From Aeromicrobium ginsengisoli (GTDB taxonomy: Bacteria > Actinomycetota > Actinomycetes > Propionibacteriales > Nocardioidaceae): 64,000 nt of DNA. The notes under the pieces are model-generated. The model was not told the DNA's origin, made no database searches, and was given only the letters and a program-made list of their open reading frames with translations. Shown here piece by piece: positions 7,488-15,651 of this stretch (position 1 is the first letter of the stretch; every line of letters begins with the position of its first letter). The stretch is taken from the NCBI RefSeq assembly GCF_004134905.2, contig NZ_SDPQ02000001.1, positions 1,178,001-1,242,000 of the forward strand, given 5' to 3'. The position numbers and the translations under genes were made by a program.

Positions 7488-9326
7488 TCAGACGGACTGG
7501 TGCCGAAGCGCATGCAGCCGGAGCGCGAGGTGGATGTCCAGCCGTCTCTCGGGGTCCTCGAGGGCAGGCAGCACCGAGGTGATCGTGGCCAACCGCTGTC
7601 GCACCGTGTTGGGGTGCAGGAACGTCGCGTCAGCGGTCCCCCGCACGCTCTCGCCCGCCGTCAGGTAGATCCGCAGGGTCGTCGCGAGGTCAGTGCCACG
7701 GCCGCGGTCGTACGCCAGCAGGGGCCCGATCAGGCCCTCCAGGTAGGAATCGAGCTCATCGGCCGACAGACGTCCGAACACCGTCGCGTACGGCGCCAGC
7801 TCGGCTTCGAACACGACCTCTCCGCGGCGCCCGAGGGCGAGCGCCAGGCGCAGGGAACGCTGCACGTTCGTGAACGCACCCGGCAGACGGATCGGGTCCG
7901 CGACGTCGCTCGAGACGGCGACAGTCGGCTTCACGTCCTCGCGCGAGAGCGCCCGGAGCAGCCTGCCCCCGGTGTCGTCCGCACGCTCCTCGCTCGCGAG
8001 CAGCACCAGCGAGCCATTGAAGAAGCCGACCAGTCCCGGCGCGTTGCCGAGTTCCTGCCGCACGCGCTCCAGCGCGCGCCCCGAGGCCAGGCCGCCGACG
8101 TCCACCACGTACATGCGGATCGAGTCCTGCAGCTGAACGCCGTGCCGCGCGGCGTGCACGGCCAGGCCTTCGAGATCGTCTTGGGGCTCCCGCAGCAGGC
8201 CGATCACGATGTCGGCCATCGCGCGGTTCGAAGCCGCGACCAGCCGGTCCCGGGACAGCATGAGCCCAGCAATGTGGATCGCACCGACCTCGAGGGTCTG
8301 GAGGTCGGACGCGACCGGCGGCTGGCCGAATCGCGCGACGACGGATCCGAGGAACTGAGTCTGGCCGCGGATCGCGGCGACCCCGGCCGACCCCGCGACC
8401 ACCGCGTGACGAGCCTCAAAGCTCTCCGAGGCAGCAGCATCCAAGTCGGCGCCGGTCACCGGCTGCGCGGACGCGCTCTGCGTGCCGTGGGACTCGTCCC
8501 GCACCGCCACGGGCGCTCGAAGGATCTCCGACAATGCCTCCACGAGCTCGTCGAGGGTGCCGCCGTTCATCGAGATCTCGGCGAGCCGGCCTTGCACGTC
8601 AGCCATGTGGCGCAGTGCCGAGGCCTCGCTACGGTGCGCCTCGGCGGCGGCGCCGATCTCGGCGATCTCGGCGGCCAGCGCTTCGCGTCGCAGCGCGTTC
8701 TCGACTGCGGCGCCTCCGACCTTGCCCCATGCCACCAGCAGCGCGATCTCGTCGTCGGAGAAGTCTCGCACCGACCTGAACCCGACGAAGACCACGGCCG
8801 GCATCGGACGCCCCGGGAGCCGAGCAGGCGCCCCCGCAAGAGCCGCGATTCCCTCCGCGTGGATCGAGCTGACGTTTATCGGGTGGTGGCGAAAACGCCC
8901 GTCGTGCTCGTAGTCGGACGTCCAGAACGGGCGAAGGTGATCGATGATGAATCCGTAGATGCCGAATCCGCGGATCGTCGACCGGTCGTTGATGAATGCC
9001 TCCGACAGGAATCCTTCGGTCTGCCGAACGTAGAACTCATCCGTCTTCTCGTCGTGCATCGTGAAGTACGCGACATCGCTGCCGAACATCTCCCGAGCTC
9101 CCCGAACGACGGCGGAGATGACCTCGTCGGAGCTCTCCATGACCGCAAGATCGGCTGCGCGGTAGGCGACGGACAGCAATGACCGCTCAAAGCCTTTGTT
9201 GTCCTCCACCGTGTGCGCAGTCACATCGGAATCGTGACTGGCGGGCGGCGGGCTGTCAAAGGTCGGTCCGTAGAACCTGCTCAATACTCTCCACCACACT
9301 TGTGTGGAACTTACCTCCGGACTCAC
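7488..9326 (-). CDS. GAF and PucR-type helix-turn-helix transcriptional regulator
   Basis: Probable regulator of the downstream catabolic and transport operon on the same strand. Residues of about 45-200 form a GAF-like sensor domain. A middle region shows PucR/CdaR-like GGDEF-derived character. The last 60 residues hold the PucR C-terminal helix-turn-helix (TLRIYLTAGESVRGTAD followed by LHPNTVRQRL). The start is uncertain: the longest frame begins at a GTG at 9326, while a TTG at 9284 preceded by GGAG and a GTG near 9224 are alternatives. A 14-base inverted repeat (9294-9307) falls between the first two. PucR-family proteins usually activate genes for purine, amino-acid or aromatic catabolism in response to an effector. 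Confidence 0.85.
   Translation of the reverse strand: MSPEVSSTQVWWRVLSRFYGPTFDSPPPASHDSDVTAHTVEDNKGFERSLLSVAYRAADLAVMESSDEVISAVVRGAREMFGSDVAYFTMHDEKTDEFYVRQTEGFLSEAFINDRSTIRGFGIYGFIIDHLRPFWTSDYEHDGRFRHHPINVSSIHAEGIAALAGAPARLPGRPMPAVVFVGFRSVRDFSDDEIALLVAWGKVGGAAVENALRREALAAEIAEIGAAAEAHRSEASALRHMADVQGRLAEISMNGGTLDELVEALSEILRAPVAVRDESHGTQSASAQPVTGADLDAAASESFEARHAVVAGSAGVAAIRGQTQFLGSVVARFGQPPVASDLQTLEVGAIHIAGLMLSRDRLVAASNRAMADIVIGLLREPQDDLEGLAVHAARHGVQLQDSIRMYVVDVGGLASGRALERVRQELGNAPGLVGFFNGSLVLLASEERADDTGGRLLRALSREDVKPTVAVSSDVADPIRLPGAFTNVQRSLRLALALGRRGEVVFEAELAPYATVFGRLSADELDSYLEGLIGPLLAYDRGRGTDLATTLRIYLTAGESVRGTADATFLHPNTVRQRLATITSVLPALEDPERRLDIHLALRLHALRHQSV
9294..9307. promoter_or_regulatory. 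14-base inverted repeat near the regulator start
   Basis: CCACAC-TT-GTGTGG is a perfect 6-bp inverted repeat around a 2-base centre. If the regulator starts at the TTG at 9284, the repeat lies 10-23 bases upstream and could be an autoregulatory operator. If the GTG at 9326 is used, the repeat is inside coding sequence. Confidence 0.3.
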
Positions 9327-9407
9327 CTATCGCTCGCGTGAGTGCCGAAACCTCAATGGTCCCGAACCGGGTTCGCGCCGACGTGCGAAAGGCCATAGAG
9401 GTCATGA

Positions 9408-9823
9408 GTGCAGACAACGAGCGTGAAAAGCGCGAAGAGAAACAGGCGAAAAGTCGTACGGGGAACATGCCCTCGATGCGGTGAACCGACGCAGAGGAAG
9501 CCGGTTGGTAGACCTCCGATTTGGTGCTCCAAGCATGTCGTAGGGCTGCATACAAGGAACGGAGAGCAGCGTCCCGACGCGCCATCGCGCCCGAAGTCGT
9601 GGGCCGTCTCGAGACCCGCGAGCACCCGGTCGGCACATGCGTCGACGGGACCATCGCCTCTCCTGCCGGATGCCGTCGCGTCATCTACGAGCTCGCGCGT
9701 CTGGCGCGTGACGGCACATTGCAGAGCGATCCCAAGTGGGAATCGACGATGATCGCCATTCGTGGCGGCGGCTTGTACGACGCGATTTACGCGCCGTTCC
9801 CAATAAGGCGGCCGCCGCGCTGA
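9408..9823 (+). pseudogene. small Cys4 zinc-ribbon protein, disrupted by a frameshift
   Basis: Two overlapping plus-strand frames together spell one protein. The first gives GTCPRCGEPTQRKPVGRPP and then IWCSKH. The second continues from about 9537 with CRRAAYKERRAAS and runs to the stop at 9823. A single missing base near 9535 would restore CSKHCRRAAY, giving CxxC-x14-CxxxC, the motif of a small actinobacterial zinc-ribbon/HTH family (compare CSxxCRQAAYR). The N-terminus is also doubtful: an ATG at 9404 with a purine-rich leader reads SADNEREKREEKQ in a third frame. Base composition is visibly less GC-rich than in the flanking genes. It could still be a programmed frameshift or sequence error. 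Confidence 0.6.
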
Positions 9824-9836
9824 CACCGCTCGAAGC

Positions 9837-10197
9837 TCAGTCCGCGTCTGAACTGAGCGCGGACCGGGCCCGTTCGACGAGTGACGACAGCGACGTCCTC
9901 CACCCCGGCAGATCGATCGACAGGGTCAGCCAGGTCAGCTCGCGGTTGATCTGGTCGTACTGGTGGATGATGAAGTTGCGGTTGGCGACGGCCAGCGCCC
10001 ACTCGACGCCATCGGGTGCGAGCACGTCGAGTCGCGACAGCCGATTCGCGGCCTCGCCGAGCTTCATCATCAACGAGTCCCCCGCCTCTTGCAGGAGAGC
10101 ATCGGCAAGGTAATCATCCTTGATGCGCGACGATCTCGGCGGACCGATCGAGCCAGCCCTCGATGTGCACCAGTTCCTTGGCGGACTTGCGATTCAT
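9837..10197 (-). pseudogene. hepT: hepT toxin (HEPN domain), frameshifted remnant
   Basis: HepT-type RNase toxin remnant. The N-terminal part reads MNRKSAKELVHIEGWLDR and stops early. After a +1 shift near 10110 the frame continues KDDYLADALLQEAGDSLM, GEAANRL and then RNFIIHQY, which is the HEPN catalytic motif R-x4-H-x-Y. The intact family is about 110-140 residues, so almost the whole gene is present but broken. Its ATG overlaps the stop of the mntA remnant as ATGA, the usual arrangement of this toxin-antitoxin pair. The catalytic half could only be made if translation restarted at internal ATGs at about 10068-10073. Confidence 0.8.
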
Positions 10198-10354
10198 CCC
10201 AGCAGCACCGCACCGTCCGTCGTCGGCGTCAGACCTCCGCACGAGATCAGGTCGACCTCACGGCCGAGGACCTGCTCAATCGGTTGCTTGAACCGGACGG
10301 CTCGAACGACGACGTACCGGCCGGCGCATCCACGATCAGGTCGATGTCGGAGTC
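10194..10354 (-). pseudogene. mntA: mntA antitoxin (MNT nucleotidyltransferase), truncated and frameshifted
   Basis: Fragment of the minimal nucleotidyltransferase antitoxin that pairs with HepT. It starts abruptly at DSDIDLIVDAP, the D-x-D metal-binding part of the catalytic motif, and the preceding codon is a TAG. The N-terminal half, with the GS part of the active site, is therefore missing. A frameshift after GTSSFEP moves to the frame reading FKQPIEQVLGREVDLIS and GGLTPT, ending at the ATGA shared with the hepT remnant. It is clearly non-functional as an AMP-transferase. Confidence 0.75.
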
Positions 10355-10385
10355 CTAGGCCTCTGACCTGTGCAAACGCGCGGAT

Positions 10386-11474
10386 TCAGACGTTGAAGCG
10401 GAACTCCACCACGTCGCCGTCGGCCATGACGTAGTCCTTGCCCTCCATGCGCACCTTGCCGGCGGACTTGGCCGCAGCCATCGTGCCGGCTTCGATGAGG
10501 TCGTCGAACGAGACGATCTCGGCCTTGATGAAGCCGCGCTCGAAGTCGGTGTGGATGACGCCGGCGGCCTGCGGGGCGGTGGCGCCCTTGGGGATCGTCC
10601 AGGCGCGCGACTCCTTGGGGCCGGCGGTGAGGTACGTCTGCAGGCCGAGCGTGTCGAAGCCGACGCGGGCCAGCGCGTCGAGGCCGGGCTCGTCGACGCC
10701 CATGTCGGCGAGCATCTCGGCTCGCATCGCCTCAGCCTCCTCGTCGTCGCCGAGTTCGACCAGCTCTGCCTCGGACTTGGCGTCGAGGAAGATCGCCTCG
10801 GCCGGCGCGACGATCTCGCGCATCCGGGCCTTGAGGTCCTCGTCGTTGAGCTCGTCGGTGTCGCAGTTGAAGACGAACAGCTGGCGCTTGGCGCTCAGCA
10901 GGTGCAGGTCGCGGATCGCGTCGAGGTCGAGCCCGGCCTGGAACGCACCCTTGCCGCCCTCGAGCACGGCCTGCGCCTCCTTGGCGGCCTCGAAGGCGGG
11001 TACGAGCGACTTGTCCTTGCGCGACTCCTTGTCGAGCCGCGGCAGCGCGTTCTCGAGGGTCTGCAGGTCGGCGAGGATCAGCTCGGTCGAGATCGTCTCG
11101 ATGTCGTCGGCGGGCGAGACCTTGCCGTCGACATGGGTCACGTCCTCGTCGCGGAAGACACGGGTGACCTGGCAGATCGCGTCTGACTCACGGATGTGCG
11201 AGAGGAACTTGTTGCCGAGCCCCTCCCCCTCGGAGGCGCCGCGGACGATGCCGGCGATGTCGACGAACTGGACCGTCGCGGGGAGCTGGCGCTCCGAGCC
11301 GAAGATCTCGGCGAGCTTGCCGAGCCGGTGGTCGGGCACGCCCACCACGCCGACGTTGGGCTCGATCGTCGCGAACGGATAGTTCGCCGCAAGGACGTCG
11401 TTCTTGGTCAGTGCGTTGAAGAGGGTCGACTTGCCCGCGTTGGGGAGTCCGACGATGCCGATGCTGAGAGCCAC
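10386..11474 (-). CDS. ychF: redox-regulated ATPase YchF (OLA1 subfamily)
   Basis: Obg-related P-loop NTPase that hydrolyses ATP and associates with ribosomes. The 362 residues hold the G1 motif GLPNAGKST at about residues 8-16, the G3 motif DIAG, the coiled-coil middle domain and the C-terminal TGS-type domain (MADGDVVEFRFNV at the end). The GTG at 11474 is preferred because it gives the conserved N-terminus MALSIGIVG; a TTG 9 bases upstream is the alternative. A candidate -10 element TAGGCT (11483-11488, minus) lies 8 bases before it, suggesting a leaderless transcript. Confidence 0.95.
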   Translation of the reverse strand: MALSIGIVGLPNAGKSTLFNALTKNDVLAANYPFATIEPNVGVVGVPDHRLGKLAEIFGSERQLPATVQFVDIAGIVRGASEGEGLGNKFLSHIRESDAICQVTRVFRDEDVTHVDGKVSPADDIETISTELILADLQTLENALPRLDKESRKDKSLVPAFEAAKEAQAVLEGGKGAFQAGLDLDAIRDLHLLSAKRQLFVFNCDTDELNDEDLKARMREIVAPAEAIFLDAKSEAELVELGDDEEAEAMRAEMLADMGVDEPGLDALARVGFDTLGLQTYLTAGPKESRAWTIPKGATAPQAAGVIHTDFERGFIKAEIVSFDDLIEAGTMAAAKSAGKVRMEGKDYVMADGDVVEFRFNV

Positions 11475-11493
11475 GATCGACAAGCCTACGGGT

Positions 11494-12021
11494 TCAAGGG
11501 TGTTCGAGGCGAAACGCCCGGAGCTCCACGTCGTACCACTCCGACCTGAGGCCGAGGTCCGTCATGCCGAGCCGCCGGCAGACGGCCTGCGAGGCGTCGT
11601 TGTCCGGGTGGGTCACGGCATAGATCTCCGCCAGCCCGGTGGCGAATGCCCGGTCGACGACCGCCTGCGCAGCCTCAGTGGCGTAGCCGTTGCCCCACGC
11701 ATCGGGGTGGAAGTGCCAGCCGACCTCCATGTCGTCACGCTGGACGCCCTCGCTGGGCGGCAGTGGCGCGAACAGGACCATGCCGGCCGGCGTCCCGGTC
11801 TCCCTGACGCTGACGTGGAAGATGCCCGCGGCCGGGTGGTCACCGGCGCGCTTGGGCTGACCCGCAATACGCCTGAGCGCCTCGTCACGATCGGCGATGG
11901 GTACGCCGGTGCCGCTCCATCGCGCGACCTCGGGCCGGCGGAACACGTCGTAGAGGAAGTCGGCGTCATCAGGAGTGAAGAGTCGAAGGGTCAGGCGTTC
12001 GGTCTCGATCGTCTGGGTCAC
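11494..12021 (-). CDS. GNAT family N-acetyltransferase (RimJ/RimL-like)
   Basis: Acetyl-CoA-dependent acyltransferase of the RimJ/RimL branch of GNAT proteins, 175 residues. The N-terminus TERLTLRLFTPDDADFLYDVFRRPEV is typical. The acetyl-CoA-binding stretch DAWGNGYATEAAQAVVDRAF sits in the middle, followed by HPDNDASQAVCRRLGM. The start is GTG, preceded by a GAGAG stretch. The acceptor may be a protein N-terminus or a small molecule. It lies 19 bases upstream of ychF on the same strand, which need not mean a shared function. Confidence 0.9.
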   Translation of the reverse strand: MTQTIETERLTLRLFTPDDADFLYDVFRRPEVARWSGTGVPIADRDEALRRIAGQPKRAGDHPAAGIFHVSVRETGTPAGMVLFAPLPPSEGVQRDDMEVGWHFHPDAWGNGYATEAAQAVVDRAFATGLAEIYAVTHPDNDASQAVCRRLGMTDLGLRSEWYDVELRAFRLEHP

Positions 12022-12102
12022 CTCTCGGTTCTATCAGGCGGGACCGACCGACCCGTTCGGCGACACCGGGATCATTGACGGCTCGCTGCGGGTGCCATGA
12101 AC

Positions 12103-12108
12103 TACCGT
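12103..12108 (+). promoter_or_regulatory. candidate -10 element, leaderless start of the DUF6542 gene
   Basis: TACCGT lies 6 bases before the ATG at 12115. This favours that ATG over the one at 12097, which is upstream of the hexamer. Confidence 0.4.
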
Positions 12109-12114
12109 CGAAGC

Positions 12115-12537
12115 ATGTCGCAGGCGGTGTCGCGCACACCCTCAGCCATGGCGCAACGCGATCTGAGCGCTCGCCAGGCGATCGTCGTTGCCTGCCTCGC
12201 GATGGCCGGGATCATCTTCCTCGACCTGATGGACGGCCGGCTCGGACTCCTGTTCTCGGTCGGCTTCGTCCTGATCGCCGTGACCGTGCCATTGGCGGTG
12301 GATGTACGTTCACTGTTCCCGGCCGGCGTGCTGCCCCCGGCGCTGCTGCTCGGCAGCCTGCTGCTGATCTGCATGTTCGACTCGTCGGCGATCCACGTCG
12401 AAGGGCTGGCCAAGGACGCGGGCCTGGTCGGCCTGTTCATCGGGACGGTCATCGACCACGGCCTGACGCTCGTGATCGGCCACGGGCTGGCGCTCGGCGT
12501 GATCGCGCTGCGGATCCTCGGGGACCGTCGAGGCTGA
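12115..12537 (+). CDS. DUF6542 family membrane protein
   Basis: Uncharacterised actinobacterial membrane protein of 140 residues. After a short hydrophilic N-terminus it has four hydrophobic segments (AIVVACLAMAGIIFLDL, LLFSVGFVLIAVTVPLAV, LPPALLLGSLLLICMF, then a longer pair around LVGLFIGTVID and GLALGVIALRIL). The family matches DUF6542 by overall pattern. The start at 12115 rests on a leaderless-type promoter; a start at 12097 would add six residues. It converges on the antiporter gene with only 8 bases between stops. Confidence 0.75.
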   Translation: MSQAVSRTPSAMAQRDLSARQAIVVACLAMAGIIFLDLMDGRLGLLFSVGFVLIAVTVPLAVDVRSLFPAGVLPPALLLGSLLLICMFDSSAIHVEGLAKDAGLVGLFIGTVIDHGLTLVIGHGLALGVIALRILGDRRG

Positions 12538-12545
12538 GTCCACGG

Positions 12546-14429
12546 TCAGCCGTTGGCCTGGTCGATGTAGCACCAGCGCCAGGCCTCGCCCGGCTCGAAG
12601 CTGCGGATGACGGGATGCTGCGCCGACTCGTAGTGCTTCGTGGCGTGCTTGCCGACCGACGAGTCGCAGCAGCCGACGTGCCCGCAGTCCATGCAGAGCC
12701 GCAGGTGCACCCAGTCGGCGCCCTCGGCGAGGCACTCCTCGCAGCCCGTCGGCGTGACCGGGTTGGGCACGGCGCACGCGTTCGCCAGGTGCTCGCACGC
12801 CGCGTCGGGATCTGACGGACGCAGGTCCTCCTCGCGGTCCGCGGTCGACTCGTCCTGGGACGCCACGTCGAGGATCGACTCCTCGACGTCGAGCGCGTTC
12901 ATGACCTGGGCCAGCACGGTCTGGTCGACCGTGCCGAGCTTGCGGATGCGGAGCAGCTCGTCGCGCTCGCGCCTGATCATCTCGCCGCGGATGCGGGAGT
13001 ACTGCGCGCTCGGGGTCTCCGCGCCGCCGAGCCGCTCCCACACGGCGTTCGTACGGTCGATGGCTCGCTCGCGCAGGCGGTGCATGACGGCATCCGACAC
13101 CGAGTCGTCGACCTCCTCGTCGAGGTAGGCCATGCCGGCGTCGGTGACGGACTGCAGCACCGTGGCTTCCTGGAGGTGGTCCTCCTGGATGTCCGGGCCG
13201 GGCACCTTGAGCCAGCGCACGAACAGCGGGATCGTCATGCCCTGGATCATCAGGGTGCCGACCGTGACGACGAACGCCATCAGCACCAGGACCTCGCGCT
13301 CGGGCGTGTCCTCGGGCAGCAGGAACACCGCCGCAAGCGTCACGACGCCGCGCATGCCGGTCCATGCGACGAGGAATGCCGACTGCGGGGTGGGCCGCGC
13401 CTCGGACTCGGCGATCCTGGGGATCATGCGTGGCAGGTACGTCGCGGGGAACACCCATACGATGCGCAGCACGATGACGGTCACCAGCACCGCGATGCAC
13501 GACCAGGTGATGCGGGTGGCCGACAGCTCGCTGTTGCTGAGGTCGTCGACGATCGACCGGATCTGCAGCCCGATCAACAAGAAGACGGCGTTCTCGAGGA
13601 CGTACGAGATGGTGGTCCAGTTGGTGCGCTCGAACAGCCGCGACGACGCCGACTGGATGCGCGGCGACTTGTGCCCGAGGATCACCCCGGCCACGACGAC
13701 CGCCAGCACGCCTGAGGGCTGCGAGTCCATGCCGTGGATGTGGATCTCCTCCGCCGGCAGGTAGGCGATCCACGGCGTCAGCAGCGACACCGCCACGTCG
13801 GTCACGTCGTCCTGGATCAGCCTGCGGATGTGGCCGATGACGAACGCGACCGCGAGGCCGATCGCGACACCGCCGATGGCCGAGACCAGGAAGCCGCCGC
13901 CGACCTGCCACACGCTGACGGTGCCGGAGATCGCCGCGATCGAGGTGCGCAGCGTGACGATCGCGGTCGCGTCGTTGACCAGGCTCTCGCCCTCGAGGAT
14001 CGTGACGACCCGGCGCGGCAGGCCGACCCGGCGGGCGATCGCCGTCGCGGCAACGGCGTCAGGCGGCGCGACGACGGCACCCAGCGCGAAGCCGACCGCG
14101 AGCTTGACGTCGAGCAACGCCCAGACGACGAGACCGACGCCGACCGTCGTGAACAGCACGAGTCCCACGCTGAGCAGGGCGATCGGTCGCCGGTACGTCT
14201 GGAAGTCGATCAGCGACGTGCGGATCGCCGCGGCATACAGCAGGGGCGGCAGCAGCCCGATCAGGACGATCTCGGGCGTGAGCTCGAAGTCGGGGACGAA
14301 CTCGAGGTAGGACCCGATGATCCCCACGACGATCAGCACCAGAGGCGCGGAGATCTTCATGCGGCCGGCCGCGGCGCTGACGGTGACGACGATGGCCAGC
14401 AGGGTCACGAGCGTCAGGGCGGTGTGCAC
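12546..14429 (-). CDS. CPA1 Na+/H+ antiporter with C-terminal UBP-type zinc finger
   Basis: Monovalent cation/proton antiporter of the CPA1 (NhaP/NHE) family. Residues 1-400 hold about 12 membrane segments with the family ALGAVVAPPDAVAATAIARR and EGESLVNDATAIV motifs containing the ion-binding aspartates. A long cytoplasmic tail follows. The last 80 residues form a UBP zinc finger: CEHL, GCEECL, CMDCGHVGCCD and HATKHY with paired Cys and His, ending WCYIDQANG. The total is 627 residues. In eukaryotes this finger binds ubiquitin C-termini; its bacterial role, perhaps sensing or protein binding, is unknown. GTG start. Transcribed divergently from the Ca2+/H+ exchanger, suggesting a shared ion-homeostasis locus. 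Confidence 0.92.
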   Translation of the reverse strand: MHTALTLVTLLAIVVTVSAAAGRMKISAPLVLIVVGIIGSYLEFVPDFELTPEIVLIGLLPPLLYAAAIRTSLIDFQTYRRPIALLSVGLVLFTTVGVGLVVWALLDVKLAVGFALGAVVAPPDAVAATAIARRVGLPRRVVTILEGESLVNDATAIVTLRTSIAAISGTVSVWQVGGGFLVSAIGGVAIGLAVAFVIGHIRRLIQDDVTDVAVSLLTPWIAYLPAEEIHIHGMDSQPSGVLAVVVAGVILGHKSPRIQSASSRLFERTNWTTISYVLENAVFLLIGLQIRSIVDDLSNSELSATRITWSCIAVLVTVIVLRIVWVFPATYLPRMIPRIAESEARPTPQSAFLVAWTGMRGVVTLAAVFLLPEDTPEREVLVLMAFVVTVGTLMIQGMTIPLFVRWLKVPGPDIQEDHLQEATVLQSVTDAGMAYLDEEVDDSVSDAVMHRLRERAIDRTNAVWERLGGAETPSAQYSRIRGEMIRRERDELLRIRKLGTVDQTVLAQVMNALDVEESILDVASQDESTADREEDLRPSDPDAACEHLANACAVPNPVTPTGCEECLAEGADWVHLRLCMDCGHVGCCDSSVGKHATKHYESAQHPVIRSFEPGEAWRWCYIDQANG

Positions 14430-14487
14430 GGGTCCATTCTCTCAGTGGCGTCCAGCACCTCCCGCACGCGTCTGCCACGATCTAGCC

Positions 14488-15564
14488 ATGAGCAGCGTGA
14501 CCTCCTCGCCGACCTTCGTCCGTTCTGATCTCGTCATCCTGGGCGGAGGTGGCGTCGCCGTCGTGCTGGCCGGGATCGCGCACTACGCCGACTGGACCGC
14601 CGTCGTCGCATTCGTCGTCTCCGCAGTCGCGGTCACCCTGCTCGCCACGCTGGTGGGGCGGAGCGTCGAGCAGCTCGGCGACCGGTTCGGTCCCGGCGCG
14701 ACCGGGGTGCTGCAGTCGGCGCTCGGCAACCTGCCGGAGCTGTTCATCTGCATCTTCGCCCTGCGCGCCGGCCTGGTCGACGTCGTCAAGGCGGCGCTGG
14801 TCGGCTCCGTCCTGGCCAACCTGCTGTTCGTCCTCGGGCTGGCATTCGTCGTCGGCGGCCTCAAGCACGGGACGCAGCGGCTCGACTCGGAGCGCGCTCG
14901 TACGATCGCGGTCCTCATGCTGCTGTCGGTGTCGGCGATGGCGATCCCTTCGCTCGCGCACGGTCTCCACACGCCCGCGGTGGCGCACGAAAAGGCGTTC
15001 TCGATCATCGTCGCCGTCGTGCTGCTGGTGCTGTTCGCACTGTCCCTGCCGGCATCGCTCAAGCGCGGCGCAACAGCAGCAGACCCGCACGCCGAGGCGC
15101 CGCGCTGGAACGTCGGGCTCGCGATCGGCCTGCTGGCCATCGCCAGCGCCCTCGCCGCGTTCGTCTCGGACTGGTTCGTCGACGCTCTCGAGCCCGCGAT
15201 GGACGCGCTCGACGTGTCGCAGGTGTTCGCCGGGCTCGTCGTCGTCGCGATCGCCGGCAACGCGATCGAGAACATCGTCGGCGTGCAGCTCGCCGCCAAG
15301 GGGCAGTCCGAGTACGCGTTCGCGGTGATCCTCAACAGCCCGATCCAGATCGCCCTGGTGCTCGCGCCGGCGCTCGTGCTGATCAGCGTCGCGTTCGGGC
15401 TCTCCACCCTGACGCTGGTGTTCAGCCCGCTGCTCGTCGCCTGCCTGTTGCTGTCGGTCGTGCTGGCGACGGTCATCACGATCGACGGCGAGTCCAACTG
15501 GCTCGAGGGTGCGTCGTTGATGGCGTTGTATTTCATCGTGGCGACGGCCTTCTGGTGGGGGTGA
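14488..15564 (+). CDS. calcium/proton exchanger (CaCA family, Cax/ChaA-like)
   Basis: Integral membrane antiporter exporting Ca2+ (or another cation) in exchange for protons, 358 residues. The two inverted alpha-repeats carry the signature helices: GNLPELFICIFALRAG near residue 85 and GNAIENIVGVQLAAKG near residue 257, each with the acidic ion-binding residue. An acidic/histidine-rich loop (AADPHAEAPRW) separates the halves. The ATG is 58 bases from the divergent antiporter start, so the promoters must overlap there. Confidence 0.9.
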   Translation: MSSVTSSPTFVRSDLVILGGGGVAVVLAGIAHYADWTAVVAFVVSAVAVTLLATLVGRSVEQLGDRFGPGATGVLQSALGNLPELFICIFALRAGLVDVVKAALVGSVLANLLFVLGLAFVVGGLKHGTQRLDSERARTIAVLMLLSVSAMAIPSLAHGLHTPAVAHEKAFSIIVAVVLLVLFALSLPASLKRGATAADPHAEAPRWNVGLAIGLLAIASALAAFVSDWFVDALEPAMDALDVSQVFAGLVVVAIAGNAIENIVGVQLAAKGQSEYAFAVILNSPIQIALVLAPALVLISVAFGLSTLTLVFSPLLVACLLLSVVLATVITIDGESNWLEGASLMALYFIVATAFWWG

Positions 15565-15651
15565 CGTGCGCTCCGCGACGGGGTAAGTCGCGGTGGGACG
15601 CGTGCAGGCTTACGTTGGTGGGACATCACTGGCTGTCTTTCGGGGGGAAGC

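Noticed and set aside
9353-9826. 157-codon minus-strand frame opposite the zinc-ribbon remnant
   Set aside because: No recognisable motif. The plus-strand frames explain the cysteine pattern and family-like sequence.
12310-13911. 533-codon minus-strand frame overlapping the antiporter gene
   Set aside because: Arg/Gly-rich out-of-frame reading of the antiporter; no membrane pattern or motif.
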